From NCBI RefSeq assembly GCF_000018685.1, contig NC_010001.1, positions 2,868,001 to 2,932,000 on the forward strand: a stretch of 64,000 bases of DNA. The letters run 5' to 3'. Of the stretch, positions 44,962-53,783 are shown piece by piece; within the stretch, counting starts at the first letter, position 1, and the number at the start of each line of letters is the position of its first letter. This DNA is from Lachnoclostridium phytofermentans ISDg. GTDB lineage: Bacteria; Bacillota; Clostridia; Lachnospirales; Lachnospiraceae. The position numbers and the translations under genes were made by a program. Under the pieces are notes generated by a model. The model saw nothing but the letters and a program-made list of their open reading frames with translations, searched no databases and was not told where the DNA came from.

Positions 44962-45753
44962 CTATTGGTATATAGATAATGTTGCGTATATCCTGCCCTT
45001 TTTAGAGATACCACCCTGTTCCTTAAACTTAAATTTACCATATCCTCGTACAGAAACAATATCATCAGGTTTTAACATATAACTATTGGAAGTGACTAAT
45101 CTTGCATTGACAAATACCTTTTCACCAGCAATTAAACCAGTAATGCTGCTTCTTGAAGTGTGAAAAGCAAGTGCAATAAGGGAATCCAAACGAAAAGAAG
45201 CAACACTACCGGTTACTTCTCTAAAGGATATTGTAGCTTGCACTTCATCTGGTTTTATCATTTCAACACGAACGACATTGTGTCTTACTTTGCTAAGGCT
45301 AGTAGTAATAAAATCACTTAGCAGAGAATCACAATAACAATAAGCCTCTTTTCCCCTCACTAAGATGTCACCAAGTTTCGAACGTTCAATACCTACGTTA
45401 AGAATAGCCCCCAAATAATCTCTGTGATCGAGCTCTCCTGCAAATTTTTCACTTGCTGGATAGATTCTAAGGCATTGAATTGGATAGTCGTTTTTATCCT
45501 CTGTTTGCAACATGATATTTCCATGTTCTTTTACCATATCTCCATGAAAACAAATACGAACCCTTTCTGCACCCTCATATCCACCATACATCGAGTAAGC
45601 TAGCAAAGGTAATTCTTTCTCCATACTATGAAATATACTGATTTCATTTATATTTAAGAAATCAGTATATACACATATCTCCTTATGATAAGCACTTTTC
45701 GCTGATTCTAATATAATCTTACGAAAAAGAAACTCTTCTTTCTCTAAATTCAT
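44962..45753 (-). CDS. ylmH: YlmH, S4-domain RNA-binding protein
   Basis: A 263-residue protein with an N-terminal YlmH domain and a C-terminal S4 domain (about 185-250; RLDSLIALAFHTSRSSITGL and VNARLVTSNSYMLKPDDIVS). The family binds ribosomal RNA and is linked to rescue of stalled 50S subunits, as well as being clustered with division genes. The ATG at 45753 has GGAG 9 nt upstream. It is 16 bp after yggT. Confidence 0.9.
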   Translation of the reverse strand: MNLEKEEFLFRKIILESAKSAYHKEICVYTDFLNINEISIFHSMEKELPLLAYSMYGGYEGAERVRICFHGDMVKEHGNIMLQTEDKNDYPIQCLRIYPASEKFAGELDHRDYLGAILNVGIERSKLGDILVRGKEAYCYCDSLLSDFITTSLSKVRHNVVRVEMIKPDEVQATISFREVTGSVASFRLDSLIALAFHTSRSSITGLIAGEKVFVNARLVTSNSYMLKPDDIVSVRGYGKFKFKEQGGISKKGRIYATLSIYQ

Positions 45754-45769
45754 GTAAATCTCCATTCCA

Positions 45770-46030
45770 TTATGCACTGATTAACTGTTGTAAATACGAC
45801 AATATAAGAAAAGCTATAATCGGCGATAAATCTGAAATAGCAGTAAAAAAACTGGAATGACTTAATAGAATTTTTACCGGATTTAAGATTGGGTCTAATA
45901 CAAATTTCAGCGGTTTCTTTATAAATGAAATTAAGAACATATCAACGAAAATCTGTATCAATAAAAAGACCTGTAGAATACTAAAAAATATTGAAAAGGA
46001 CTTCGTCAATAATAAATATATAGGCATCAT
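45770..46030 (-). CDS. yggT: YggT-family small membrane protein
   Basis: An 86-residue protein with two membrane helices. KKPLKFVLDPILNPVKILL is the amphipathic loop typical of the YggT family. The start was set at the ATG at 46030, two bases after the sepF stop, with AAGGA upstream; the longer frame overlaps sepF by 38 bp. It lies in the conserved sepF-yggT-ylmH order. Function is unclear. Confidence 0.85.
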   Translation of the reverse strand: MMPIYLLLTKSFSIFFSILQVFLLIQIFVDMFLISFIKKPLKFVLDPILNPVKILLSHSSFFTAISDLSPIIAFLILSYLQQLISA

Positions 46031-46031
46031 T

Positions 46032-46652
46032 CTAAAAATCCTTATTAAGTGTCGGAACTTCGAAACCATTTTGACGAATCAAATCTAGATAATCGCCTGA
46101 AATATCTACAGAATCCGGTGATATAATAAAAATATAACTTGAAATCTGATGTAATTTTCCATTTAAAGAATAAACTGCTCCTGAAATAAAATCCATCACA
46201 CGCTGAGCAAGATCCACATCAAATCCTTCTAAGTTGATAACCGCTGCACGTCCCGATAATAACATATCACAGATATCCTGCGAATCTTCAAAACTAGTAG
46301 GTTTCATTATACACACTTCTAAGCCCTTTTGAGGATTTCTGATAGGAACCACCTTACTAACATTGGTCTTTTCCATCCGCTGAGAACGTTCTTTTCTTAA
46401 ATCTGCAAAGTCTGATGATCCGGAAGCTGCGGAAAGTTTTGATGAACTACTTGTTGGTGCTTCTTCAGAGAATGCAGGTCTTTGTGACGGAAATGTTCTT
46501 TTTTCCTGCTTTACAGCTTGTCTCTGCTCTTGCCTTTCTGTCTTCCTGCGTTCTTTTTCCTCTAGTTCACTTACGTAATCATCATAATCATCTAAATCTT
46601 CATCATCTGTCAACTTTAAGGAATCCAGAATATTTTTAAATAAATTTGCCAT
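46032..46652 (-). CDS. sepF: Cell division protein SepF
   Basis: A 206-residue protein. An N-terminal membrane-targeting helix (ANLFKNILDSLKLTDDEDLD) is followed by a charged disordered linker (about 25-115) and the SepF core (KPTSFEDSQDICDMLLSGRA, INLEGFDVDLAQRVMDFISG). SepF bundles and tethers FtsZ to the membrane. The core length is standard and the linker is long. GGAG precedes the ATG. Confidence 0.94.
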   Translation of the reverse strand: MANLFKNILDSLKLTDDEDLDDYDDYVSELEEKERRKTERQEQRQAVKQEKRTFPSQRPAFSEEAPTSSSSKLSAASGSSDFADLRKERSQRMEKTNVSKVVPIRNPQKGLEVCIMKPTSFEDSQDICDMLLSGRAAVINLEGFDVDLAQRVMDFISGAVYSLNGKLHQISSYIFIISPDSVDISGDYLDLIRQNGFEVPTLNKDF

Positions 46653-46673
46653 AGCACAATCTCCTAATCTTAT

Positions 46674-47435
46674 TTATTCGCTATAATTGCGCTCCCCAAA
46701 GATACCGGTTCCCACGCGAACCATAGTAGAGCCTTCTTCTATTGCTACCTCATAGTCGCCGGTCATTCCCATCGAAAGTATTTTCATAGATACATTATCA
46801 ATGTTTTTTTCATTGATGTCAACATATAATTGGTGCATTTTATTAAAATAGGTTCTATTTTCCTCGGCATTTTCTGTAAAAGGCGCCACTGTCATTAAGC
46901 CTTTGACACAAATCGAGGACAAGCTTGCAATCTCACGAATTAGTGTCTCTACCGCGCTTGGTTTGACACCAAATTTCGATTCTTCGTCAGCAATATTAAT
47001 CTCAACCAATATATCGACCAGGACCCCTTTTTTCTTAGCCTCAATATCAATCTGCTCTGCTAAGCGAAAGGAATCCACAGAATGAATTAGCTTCACTTTA
47101 TCTACAATATATTTCACTTTATTTCTCTGTAAATGACCTATCATATGCCAATTTATCTCAGGAGACAAATTAGAATCATAAGAAGAATTGTCTAACTGCG
47201 TTATGGATATTGGTGCCGAGGACGACTCAGGTACAAATTTTTCACACTTATCACATAACTCCTGGACTTTATTTTCTCCAAATTCTCTTAATCCAGCATG
47301 ATAAGCTTCCATTAACATCTCAAATGGTTTTGTCTTACTAACTGCAATTAATGTAACTTCCTCTTTTGATCGATTACTCCGCTTACATGCCGCTTCGATC
47401 TTTTGTAATACATTTGTTATATTGTCTTGTATCAT
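46674..47435 (-). CDS. yggS: YggS/YlmE PLP-homeostasis protein with an in-frame repeat insertion
   Basis: A 253-residue pyridoxal-phosphate-binding protein with no known enzymatic activity; the family maintains PLP balance. PLP lysine is Lys34 in AVSKTKP. HMIGHLQRNKVKYI, SVDSFRLAEQI, MGMTGDYEVAIEEG and VRVGTGIFGERNYS are conserved. Between CEKF and PEINWH, residues ~68-91 are extra compared with usual family members, and this DNA carries a copy of the dispersed palindromic element. GGAGG precedes the ATG at 47435. It is part of the ylm division cluster. Confidence 0.9.
   Translation of the reverse strand: MIQDNITNVLQKIEAACKRSNRSKEEVTLIAVSKTKPFEMLMEAYHAGLREFGENKVQELCDKCEKFVPESSSAPISITQLDNSSYDSNLSPEINWHMIGHLQRNKVKYIVDKVKLIHSVDSFRLAEQIDIEAKKKGVLVDILVEINIADEESKFGVKPSAVETLIREIASLSSICVKGLMTVAPFTENAEENRTYFNKMHQLYVDINEKNIDNVSMKILSMGMTGDYEVAIEEGSTMVRVGTGIFGERNYSE
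47205..47247 (+). repeat. Dispersed palindromic element inside yggS
   Basis: GGATATTGGTGCC (47205-47217), loop GAGGACGACTCA, then GGTACAAATTTTTCACAC (47230-47247). The left arm matches the mreB-mreC copy (GGATATTTGTGCC) in 12 of 13 bases, and the loop matches the 25449 copy in 11 of 12 positions. The right arm has drifted, so the stem is weakened. It is read in frame as part of yggS. Confidence 0.8.
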
Positions 47436-47507
47436 AGAAGCCTCCATTCTATCTTACTTTTTATCTTGCATCATAGAAGCCTCTAACCATCGAAAAATCC
47501 GCAAGCT

Positions 47508-48896
47508 TTAATAAATTACAGCAGATTCTATTACCTTAGTTGCATCTAGTGCGATATGGTCATATACAGACAGTCCTCGCTTCGTACCTTTTTTAACAAT
47601 TACGTACTCGTCGTTTTCAGACAATCGTTCAATACGTCTAAAAACAGCATACCCCTTGTTGACGTTATAAACACCTTCCAGTTTCCCTCTAAGACTGATT
47701 CGGAATCTATCTGTAGTTTTGTCCGATAGAATAAAATCGTTTTCTCCAAAGGTTTCTTTATCAACATAACCATAAGTTTCATCTTCATAGTATATTTCGC
47801 AAGCTGTAAACCTTGGTTCTAATGCTTTTGTTGTTTCATTATATACTTCACGAACTAAGCCAAGCTCTCCAGAGTCACCACCATTGGTAAAATACTCAAT
47901 TGGTATCATATAAAATTCCTTCTCTGTAATCGCTGATTTTGGTATTTTTAATCCTGACTCTTTTTTTAACTGTATCTCTATCTCTAGAAATCTTTCCCTT
48001 AAATATCTTGTAACATACTTATCTAACGCAATATTTAGAAACCATGATTCCCCTTTTTTTTCAACTGTAAATGGTGCTCTCACTTGAAATTGATCTAGAG
48101 TTATCGTAAAAGTAATCATTGTTCTATCTTGTAATTGATTTGCTAATTCTGCAGAAATAGGTGCAACGATGTTCCAATGATCCTCATTCAGCAGTTTATA
48201 TACATTTTGGCTATTTTCAATGATTTCTCCAGTACGCAAATTCTTTCTTTCATATTGTTCCATGTTAAATGTTGCTTCTGCTACATTGTCTGGCAATAAC
48301 CCATCAAGAGTATCAGAATAATAAGAAATAATTCCAGCTTCCCCGGCTTTCACAACACCAAAGTTTGAACTTAAACCAGTACTGTTAATAATCTCCTGCA
48401 TATTAGAAAGTAAATTAACATCCAAAATATTACGAATACTAGCTGATATCTCATCTCTGAAATTATAAACATCCGAGTAATTGCTATCTTGATACGTATA
48501 TTGGAATTTTGCTATATCTTTACGTATACTGGCTGCGTCCATCTTGGAAAATTTTATTCCGCCTGTTGTATCCGTTAGTTTTTCGTAAATCTTCTTACTT
48601 TCATCTATAGAATAGATCGTAGAATCCTTCGCAACCCTTGCACCTTCACGAAAGTAGTAATTCACATAACCAGATCGATCTGTTGTAATCATTTTCTCTT
48701 CTCTAGTTATCACACCTTGTACAATATTCTCCTGAGAAAGTGGTTGTTCTGAAACTTCAAAAATCGAAATCTGAGGTTTCGATAAATATAAATACACATT
48801 TAACCCTGTATAAATTAAGATTATTATGAAAATGATAACACCTATATTAATCGATCTTCTTTTTTTAAATTTGACTACCTTTGAATTCTCCTGCAT
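47508..48896 (-). CDS. HlyD-like membrane adaptor protein of the ylm cluster
   Basis: A 462-residue protein with one N-terminal membrane helix (about 18-38) after a short basic segment (KKRRS). The extracellular part has barrel- and lipoyl-like strands (VQGVITREEKMITTDRSGYV, EGARVAKDSTIYSIDES) resembling membrane-fusion adaptors of efflux systems. A central helical segment is short. No transporter gene is adjacent. Similar proteins are found beside yggS in clostridia; function is unknown. The ATG at 48896 follows GAGG. Confidence 0.7.
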   Translation of the reverse strand: MQENSKVVKFKKRRSINIGVIIFIIILIYTGLNVYLYLSKPQISIFEVSEQPLSQENIVQGVITREEKMITTDRSGYVNYYFREGARVAKDSTIYSIDESKKIYEKLTDTTGGIKFSKMDAASIRKDIAKFQYTYQDSNYSDVYNFRDEISASIRNILDVNLLSNMQEIINSTGLSSNFGVVKAGEAGIISYYSDTLDGLLPDNVAEATFNMEQYERKNLRTGEIIENSQNVYKLLNEDHWNIVAPISAELANQLQDRTMITFTITLDQFQVRAPFTVEKKGESWFLNIALDKYVTRYLRERFLEIEIQLKKESGLKIPKSAITEKEFYMIPIEYFTNGGDSGELGLVREVYNETTKALEPRFTACEIYYEDETYGYVDKETFGENDFILSDKTTDRFRISLRGKLEGVYNVNKGYAVFRRIERLSENDEYVIVKKGTKRGLSVYDHIALDATKVIESAVIY

Positions 48897-48999
48897 AATA
48901 ACCTCTTTTATTTTTCTATTTGTTTCCACTGGTTATTTGCATAAAAAACCATGGATTGTTTACACTACCATTAACTAGAACACATAGGAGGTGTAAAAT

Positions 49000-49203
49000 A
49001 TGAAAGTTATTGATTATATTGCTCTAGTTCTTGTTATTATCGGTGCAATCAACTGGGGATTAATTGGATTTTTCCAGTTTGATTTAGTACGATTCATATT
49101 TGGTAATATGACCATTTTAGCTCGCACCATATATGCATTAGTTGGTATATCCGGCTTATATGCTTTAAGCTATTTTGGTAGATTAAAAAATGACGATATG
49201 TAA
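49000..49203 (+). CDS. DUF378 small membrane protein
   Basis: A 67-residue protein with two membrane helices. DYIALVLVIIGAINWGLIGF is the DUF378 hallmark, and ALVGISGLYAL forms the second helix. AGGAGGTG lies 6 nt before the ATG. It is on the plus strand, divergent from the adaptor gene. Function is unknown. Confidence 0.9.
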   Translation: MKVIDYIALVLVIIGAINWGLIGFFQFDLVRFIFGNMTILARTIYALVGISGLYALSYFGRLKNDDM

Positions 49204-49216
49204 TCATGTTACAAAG

Positions 49217-49235
49217 TGAGGAGCTTAACTCCTCA
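49217..49235 (+). terminator. Small hairpin after DUF378
   Basis: TGAGGAG and CTCCTCA form a 7-bp stem 14 bp after the stop codon. The tail is not T-rich, so termination is uncertain. Confidence 0.45.
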
Positions 49236-49288
49236 TACATTACGAATAAGTGCTTTCGTAATATGTTGCACTAATTAACAAAACAGTC

Positions 49289-49326
49289 ATAATGACTGGA
49301 CAGTTTAACGACTGGACAGTCATTAT
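49289..49326. repeat. Inverted and direct repeat
   Basis: ATAATGACTG (49289-49298) pairs with CAGTCATTAT (49317-49326). Within this, GACTGGACAGT occurs twice, 16 bp apart. It lies in a 255-bp gap packed with hairpins. Confidence 0.6.
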
Positions 49327-49353
49327 ACTGGCTAGTAAAAAGAATATTTCATA

Positions 49354-49420
49354 AAGGAAGCGGTTTTACACTAATCTACGGAGTATTGATTCCGTAATTG
49401 AAGTGCAAAACCGCTTTCTT
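49354..49420. terminator. Long hairpin between convergent genes
   Basis: GGAAGCGGTTTTACACT and AGTGCAAAACCGCTTTC form a stem of about 17 bp with an inner ACGGA/TCCGT pairing. It lies between the DUF378 gene and the convergent P-loop gene, so either strand could use it. Confidence 0.65.
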
Positions 49421-49422
49421 GG

Positions 49423-49451
49423 AAACTAAAATGGCGAAGCCGCTTTAGTTT
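49423..49451. terminator. Hairpin next to the P-loop gene stop
   Basis: AAACTAAA pairs with TTTAGTTT and GGC/GCC pairs inside. A T-rich tail follows on the plus strand. The stem is 8 bp from the stop of the minus-strand gene at 49459. Confidence 0.6.
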
Positions 49452-49458
49452 TATTATC

Positions 49459-49878
49459 TTAAAGAGCTACAATCACGTTCTGTTTCTTAGTATCAGGCAA
49501 ATCGTTTTCATTAATGGAGATACTGATGATAAAGTCAACTTGGAATTTTGTTGATATCATCTCTATCTTATCAAGTACATCGCTTATATCTTCTTGGCAT
49601 GTACATGCAATTTTCATAAAACTGTCAAGATAAATTTTTTGCAGGTCATGATTAGCTGCTATCAGTCCACACACAAATCCTATAAATTCTTTCGGAGTTT
49701 CAATACAATAATCTTTTACGTTAATCAAACGTATTTTATTATTGAGTTCATACATAATCTTATTGCTCTTATCAAGATAAAAAACATTCCCTTTCACGGC
49801 CCCAATTTCTGAGTTTGCCTTATCAATTAGAATTTTTGTCTTACCTTTACCTTTTGCACCTACAATAATCTGTATCAT
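49459..49878 (-). CDS. Small P-loop protein of unknown function
   Basis: A 139-residue protein starting with a P-loop almost at once: IIVGAKGKGKTK, residues 3-14. The rest is alternating strands and helices, including VDFIISISIN near the C-terminus, where a Walker-B-like strand might sit. There is no further family motif, membrane helix or signal. The ATG at 49878 was chosen for AAGGAGG 8 nt upstream. Its neighbours give no clear hint. It could bind ATP or GTP. Confidence 0.65.
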   Translation of the reverse strand: MIQIIVGAKGKGKTKILIDKANSEIGAVKGNVFYLDKSNKIMYELNNKIRLINVKDYCIETPKEFIGFVCGLIAANHDLQKIYLDSFMKIACTCQEDISDVLDKIEMISTKFQVDFIISISINENDLPDTKKQNVIVAL

Positions 49879-50028
49879 CGCAATCTCCTCCTTTACATTA
49901 TAAACGATTTCTTGCTTACTCATATTATAGTATAACCGAATTGAAAAAACAATCCTATTTTGCTTAAGAATTCCATTTTTTCATTTTTAATTATCAGACA
50001 ACTAATGTCGAACAAAGGAGGAAATAAC

Positions 50029-50991
50029 TTATTCCATCTCTAAAAGGTGAGCATGTTGATTATATAAACTCGTTTTCCCAGCAGCTTTAAAAACTGCACT
50101 AATATACGCTTTTCCATCCGCTGAGTTACTGTAAAGAATCAAACAATCTCCCGCATCACCGGTACTTCCAGTCTTTCCACCAAACACTGTAACTCCTTCC
50201 GGAGTCTCTTTCGTACCAAGTAAAAACATATTTGTTGTTTCATAAGATTTTCTTCGAAGCTTTCCGTCCTTATCTGTAATGGAAGCCTCATAGTTTATCT
50301 GCTTTATAATCGGAACAAATTTCTCATATTTTAAACATTCTTTAAAGATTAAGTACATATCATATGCTGTTGTATAATGATTCGGGTCATGTAGCCCATG
50401 AGGATTTGTAAAATGCGTATTGGTTGCTCCAATATTAGCAGCTTCCTCATTCATCTTTTTTACAAACTCCTCTACAGAACCATACATATGCTCTGCAATA
50501 GCGACTGCTGCATCATTTCCAGAGTAGACTAATAAACAATTCAGAAGAGTTTCCATTGAAACTACGTCACCAGCTTTAAAATTACATAGTTTGGCGCCAT
50601 AAGTAGTAACCCCTGCATTGTCCTTTTCTATCGTAACACTATCCTTTAGATCACCATACTTAAGTACAATGAGTGCTGTCAATAATTTCGTTGTACTTGC
50701 TGGATAGATTCTATCATATACATTTTTCGCAAACAATACTTGATGATCTGTGTCATCAATCATAAATGCTGCTATTGCTGGAATCGCCGGATCTTCCATG
50801 TGGTTTTGACTTTCATCCACAACACTGTAATCTTTTGTTAGAAAATCTCCAGCTACAGCATCTACATAAGTTCCGATACTTTCAATCATTTTACCATCGG
50901 TACCGGAATATAGCATTAATACATCTGATTGTTTCGAACAGCCCGTAAGTAGCAAACTGATACTTAAAACTAACACAACTACTTTCTTCAA
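50029..50991 (-). CDS. D-alanyl-D-alanine carboxypeptidase, S11 lipoprotein
   Basis: A 320-residue penicillin-binding enzyme trimming peptidoglycan stem peptides outside the membrane. The signal peptide ends in the lipobox LLLTGC, so it is lipid-anchored. The three active-site motifs are STTK (in YPASTTKLL), SGN (in YSGNDAAVA) and KTGS (in GGKTGSTGD). A TTG at 50991 preceded by GGAG gives the normal signal peptide; the longer frame upstream overlaps mgsA and has no such site. It lies 43 bp after mgsA. The usual C-terminal beta domain of DacA is absent. Confidence 0.88.
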   Translation of the reverse strand: MKKVVVLVLSISLLLTGCSKQSDVLMLYSGTDGKMIESIGTYVDAVAGDFLTKDYSVVDESQNHMEDPAIPAIAAFMIDDTDHQVLFAKNVYDRIYPASTTKLLTALIVLKYGDLKDSVTIEKDNAGVTTYGAKLCNFKAGDVVSMETLLNCLLVYSGNDAAVAIAEHMYGSVEEFVKKMNEEAANIGATNTHFTNPHGLHDPNHYTTAYDMYLIFKECLKYEKFVPIIKQINYEASITDKDGKLRRKSYETTNMFLLGTKETPEGVTVFGGKTGSTGDAGDCLILYSNSADGKAYISAVFKAAGKTSLYNQHAHLLEME

Positions 50992-51034
50992 TTTGAACTC
51001 CAATCTGCCAATTCTATACGTTGTATTTTGACTA

Positions 51035-51436
51035 TCATTTTCCCTTGAATAAATCACGCCAATCCAAATCCCCACGATCCAAAGCTTTAATCAAAAGTTC
51101 TGCTGTAGCTAGGTTGGTCGCAAGTGGAATATTATGTGTGTCACAAAGATGGACAACTGTCATAATATCTGGTTCGTGTGATTTTGGAGTTAAAGGATCA
51201 CGTAAAAAGATAACCATATCGATTTCATTATGCTCTATTTGAGCACCCATCTGCTGTTCGCCACCTAGATGACCTGCTAAATATTTATGAACATTTAAAT
51301 TTGTTACCTCTTCAATTAATCTACCTGTGGTTCCCGTCGCATATAACTGATGCTTTGACAAAATACCACGGTACGCAATACAGAAGTTCTGCATCAATTT
51401 CTTTTTCGCATCATGTGCTATCATTCCAATATTCAC
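51035..51436 (-). CDS. mgsA: Methylglyoxal synthase, with Glu at the catalytic-base position
   Basis: A 133-residue enzyme converting dihydroxyacetone phosphate to methylglyoxal, an overflow branch of glycolysis. IAHDAKK holds the conserved His/Asp, YATGTTG binds phosphate, and FLRDPL and HEPD are conserved. The catalytic base region reads GGEQQ (Glu60), where E. coli has GGDQQ (Asp71). GTG start behind GGAGG. It lies between rodA and the carboxypeptidase gene, an arrangement with no functional link known to me. Confidence 0.9.
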   Translation of the reverse strand: MNIGMIAHDAKKKLMQNFCIAYRGILSKHQLYATGTTGRLIEEVTNLNVHKYLAGHLGGEQQMGAQIEHNEIDMVIFLRDPLTPKSHEPDIMTVVHLCDTHNIPLATNLATAELLIKALDRGDLDWRDLFKGK

Positions 51437-51457
51437 GTTCCTACCTCCTCTTTTATG

Positions 51458-52627
51458 CTATAGTGATAATGTCTCCTTTTGTGGTAACATCCTTTTATTT
51501 TGAAGACTTACATTCAATAATACGCCTAACATCAACATATTTCCCAATAAAGCACTTAAACCCGAACTGACAAATGGTAACGGAATACCAGTATTCGGTA
51601 ATAATGAAGTTACAACTCCAATATTAACAAAAAGCTGAAACATCGTCAATGATGCTATACCAGAAGCAATTAACATTCCCATAAAATCTTTCGCCATTCG
51701 AGCAATTTTCAATGCTTTATAGATGAAAATCATTAGCAATACTATGACTATCATGCTTCCAACAAAACCAAATGCTTCTGCAATCGCAGTGAAAATAAAG
51801 TCACTCTCAATAACTGGAACTTTACTAGCTTTAAGCGTAACCTCTGCATCAGTTAACCATTTACCCGAAATACCGCCTGCACGAATGCACTTAGCAGCAT
51901 TTACCTGCTGATAAGCCAGCTGTGGAAATCGCTCTGGATGTAGCATAGCTAAGATTCGATCTCTTTGATAATCGTTTAGAATTACTTGGTACTCTTGCTG
52001 TACGTACCAAAAGAACGCGATAAAACTTGGTATACCAATTGCTAGAGTTGGCAAAATTATCTTGTAGCTAAGCCCTGCCATATAAAACATACATAAAAAT
52101 GTTGCAAACAATACAATACTTACTGATAAATCCGGCTGGATAAAAATTAAGCTAATCGGTATTACCATTAGAATTAATGCCAGAAAAATGATCGATGCTT
52201 TATTAATTTGCCGCCTAACGATGTCAAAAAACTTTGCTAAGAATATGATCATTATAATTCTGGTTAGCTCAGAAGGCTGTACTTCAGTGGAGCCAATTAA
52301 AATCCATCTTTGCGCCAAATAATGTGATTTACCAAGTGGAGTAAATTTTGTGATTACAAGTAAAGCTATATTAATAAAATAAAGCGGAATAAAAAACTTG
52401 GCAACAAAGTGGTAGTCTATAAGTGAGACAACCACCGCAACAATTAAACCAACTGCGTAGCCAATGATTTGCTTTTCAAACTGTCTTTCATTCGCATCTT
52501 GTAAACGTCTGATCAACACCATACCAATAACACCAAGTATCGATATGATAGCTAGCATTGATACCTGATAATGCTTTAGATCATATTCCTCAAAATTAAA
52601 AATAGATTTGAACAAAGTTTTAAACAT
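51458..52627 (-). CDS. rodA: SEDS-family peptidoglycan polymerase RodA
   Basis: A 389-residue membrane protein with about ten helices. QPDLSVSIVLFA and the conserved GVVTSLLPNTGIPLPFVSSG segment are SEDS hallmarks; the WLTDAEVTLKASKVPVIESD loop precedes DFIFTAIAEAFGF. With the PBP2 encoded nearby it would polymerise wall glycan for elongation. The long gap of helices fits RodA rather than FtsW, supported by the min/mre context. AAGGAA precedes the ATG. Confidence 0.92.
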   Translation of the reverse strand: MFKTLFKSIFNFEEYDLKHYQVSMLAIISILGVIGMVLIRRLQDANERQFEKQIIGYAVGLIVAVVVSLIDYHFVAKFFIPLYFINIALLVITKFTPLGKSHYLAQRWILIGSTEVQPSELTRIIMIIFLAKFFDIVRRQINKASIIFLALILMVIPISLIFIQPDLSVSIVLFATFLCMFYMAGLSYKIILPTLAIGIPSFIAFFWYVQQEYQVILNDYQRDRILAMLHPERFPQLAYQQVNAAKCIRAGGISGKWLTDAEVTLKASKVPVIESDFIFTAIAEAFGFVGSMIVIVLLMIFIYKALKIARMAKDFMGMLIASGIASLTMFQLFVNIGVVTSLLPNTGIPLPFVSSGLSALLGNMLMLGVLLNVSLQNKRMLPQKETLSL

Positions 52628-52639
52628 GAATTAATTTCC

Positions 52640-52912
52640 TTACTTACTGTGCTTTAGGTCTTTGATCGGAATATTGGCAAATAACGCTGGTACATTTCCG
52701 TTATTGCCTTCTGATTCCGTCTGAGTTATTTTGATATCTAGACCTTCTTGGTCTATTACTATATATTTTGATATCACAGCGATAATATCGTTTTTAATCT
52801 GTTCCATGATTTCAGGAGAACAACCAGCGCGATCCGACACTAAGACAAGTTTTAACCTGTCCTTCGCGACACTTCCCGATGCTTTCTTTTTAAAAAAATC
52901 CATTAAAGCCAT
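52640..52912 (-). CDS. minE: Cell division topological factor MinE
   Basis: A 90-residue protein. The N-terminal ALMDFFKKKASGSVAKDRLK membrane/MinD-contact region and the SPEIMEQIKNDIIAVISKYI helix are conserved. MinE stimulates the MinD ATPase and drives oscillation. It is encoded directly after minD (13 bp). AGGAGG precedes the ATG. Confidence 0.94.
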   Translation of the reverse strand: MALMDFFKKKASGSVAKDRLKLVLVSDRAGCSPEIMEQIKNDIIAVISKYIVIDQEGLDIKITQTESEGNNGNVPALFANIPIKDLKHSK

Positions 52913-52925
52913 TAGACTATCCTCC

Positions 52926-53708
52926 TTAGTTTTTCTTAAACAGTTTACTAAAGAACCCCTGCTTGGAATTTAAGTCAAGATATGGTACCTCTTCTCCTGT
53001 AATACGGCGGCAAATATTCATATATGCCTTACCTGCCATAGAATCGGAACCAACCAAAGGCTCTCCCTGATTTGTTGAAATGACAATATTTTCATCATCT
53101 GGGACAACACCAATCAAATTGATAGCTAAAATCTCCACAACATCTTCACTTGACATCATGTCTCCTCGTTTTACCATATCCATACGAAGACGGTTTACGA
53201 TGAGCTCTGTTTTCTTCATCTCATTTGCTTCCAACAACCCAATGATTCTGTCTGCATCACGTACAGCAGAAACCTCTGGAGTTGTGACTACTAATGCTCT
53301 GTCAGCGCCAGCGATGGCATTTTGAAATCCTTGCTCAATACCAGCAGGACAGTCCATTAATATGTAATCAAATTCTCCACGTAATTCATCGGATAGCTTT
53401 CTCATCTGTTCCGGTGTTACTGAGGATTTATCTCTTGTTTGTGCAGATGGTAATAAATAAAGATTAGGGTAACGCTTGTCCTTAATTAATGCTTGCTTTA
53501 TACGACAATTGCCTTCTATTACATCGACTAAGTTATAAACAATACGATTCTCAAGTCCTAAAACTACATCTAAATTTCTTAACCCGATATCGGTGTCGAT
53601 TAATACAACTTTTTTGTCAAGCTTTGCAAGTCCTGTTCCCACATTTGCTGTAGTTGTTGTTTTACCAACTCCACCCTTTCCGGATGTTACAACGATTACT
53701 TCTCCCAT
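52926..53708 (-). CDS. minD: Septum-site ATPase MinD
   Basis: A 260-residue ParA-type ATPase. The deviant Walker A SGKGGVGKTT is at residues 9-18, the switch region includes DTDIGLRNLD, and DYILMDCPAGIEQ is the Walker B. The C-terminal amphipathic helix (GFFSKLFKKN) binds membrane. With MinC it blocks division at poles. It lies 75 bp after minC. Confidence 0.96.
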   Translation of the reverse strand: MGEVIVVTSGKGGVGKTTTTANVGTGLAKLDKKVVLIDTDIGLRNLDVVLGLENRIVYNLVDVIEGNCRIKQALIKDKRYPNLYLLPSAQTRDKSSVTPEQMRKLSDELRGEFDYILMDCPAGIEQGFQNAIAGADRALVVTTPEVSAVRDADRIIGLLEANEMKKTELIVNRLRMDMVKRGDMMSSEDVVEILAINLIGVVPDDENIVISTNQGEPLVGSDSMAGKAYMNICRRITGEEVPYLDLNSKQGFFSKLFKKN

Positions 53709-53783
53709 TTAAGATTCCTCCAGATATATGATTTAAAATTACATGCAACATAAGTTACATGTAGTAAGTAAAAACAAATTCCC

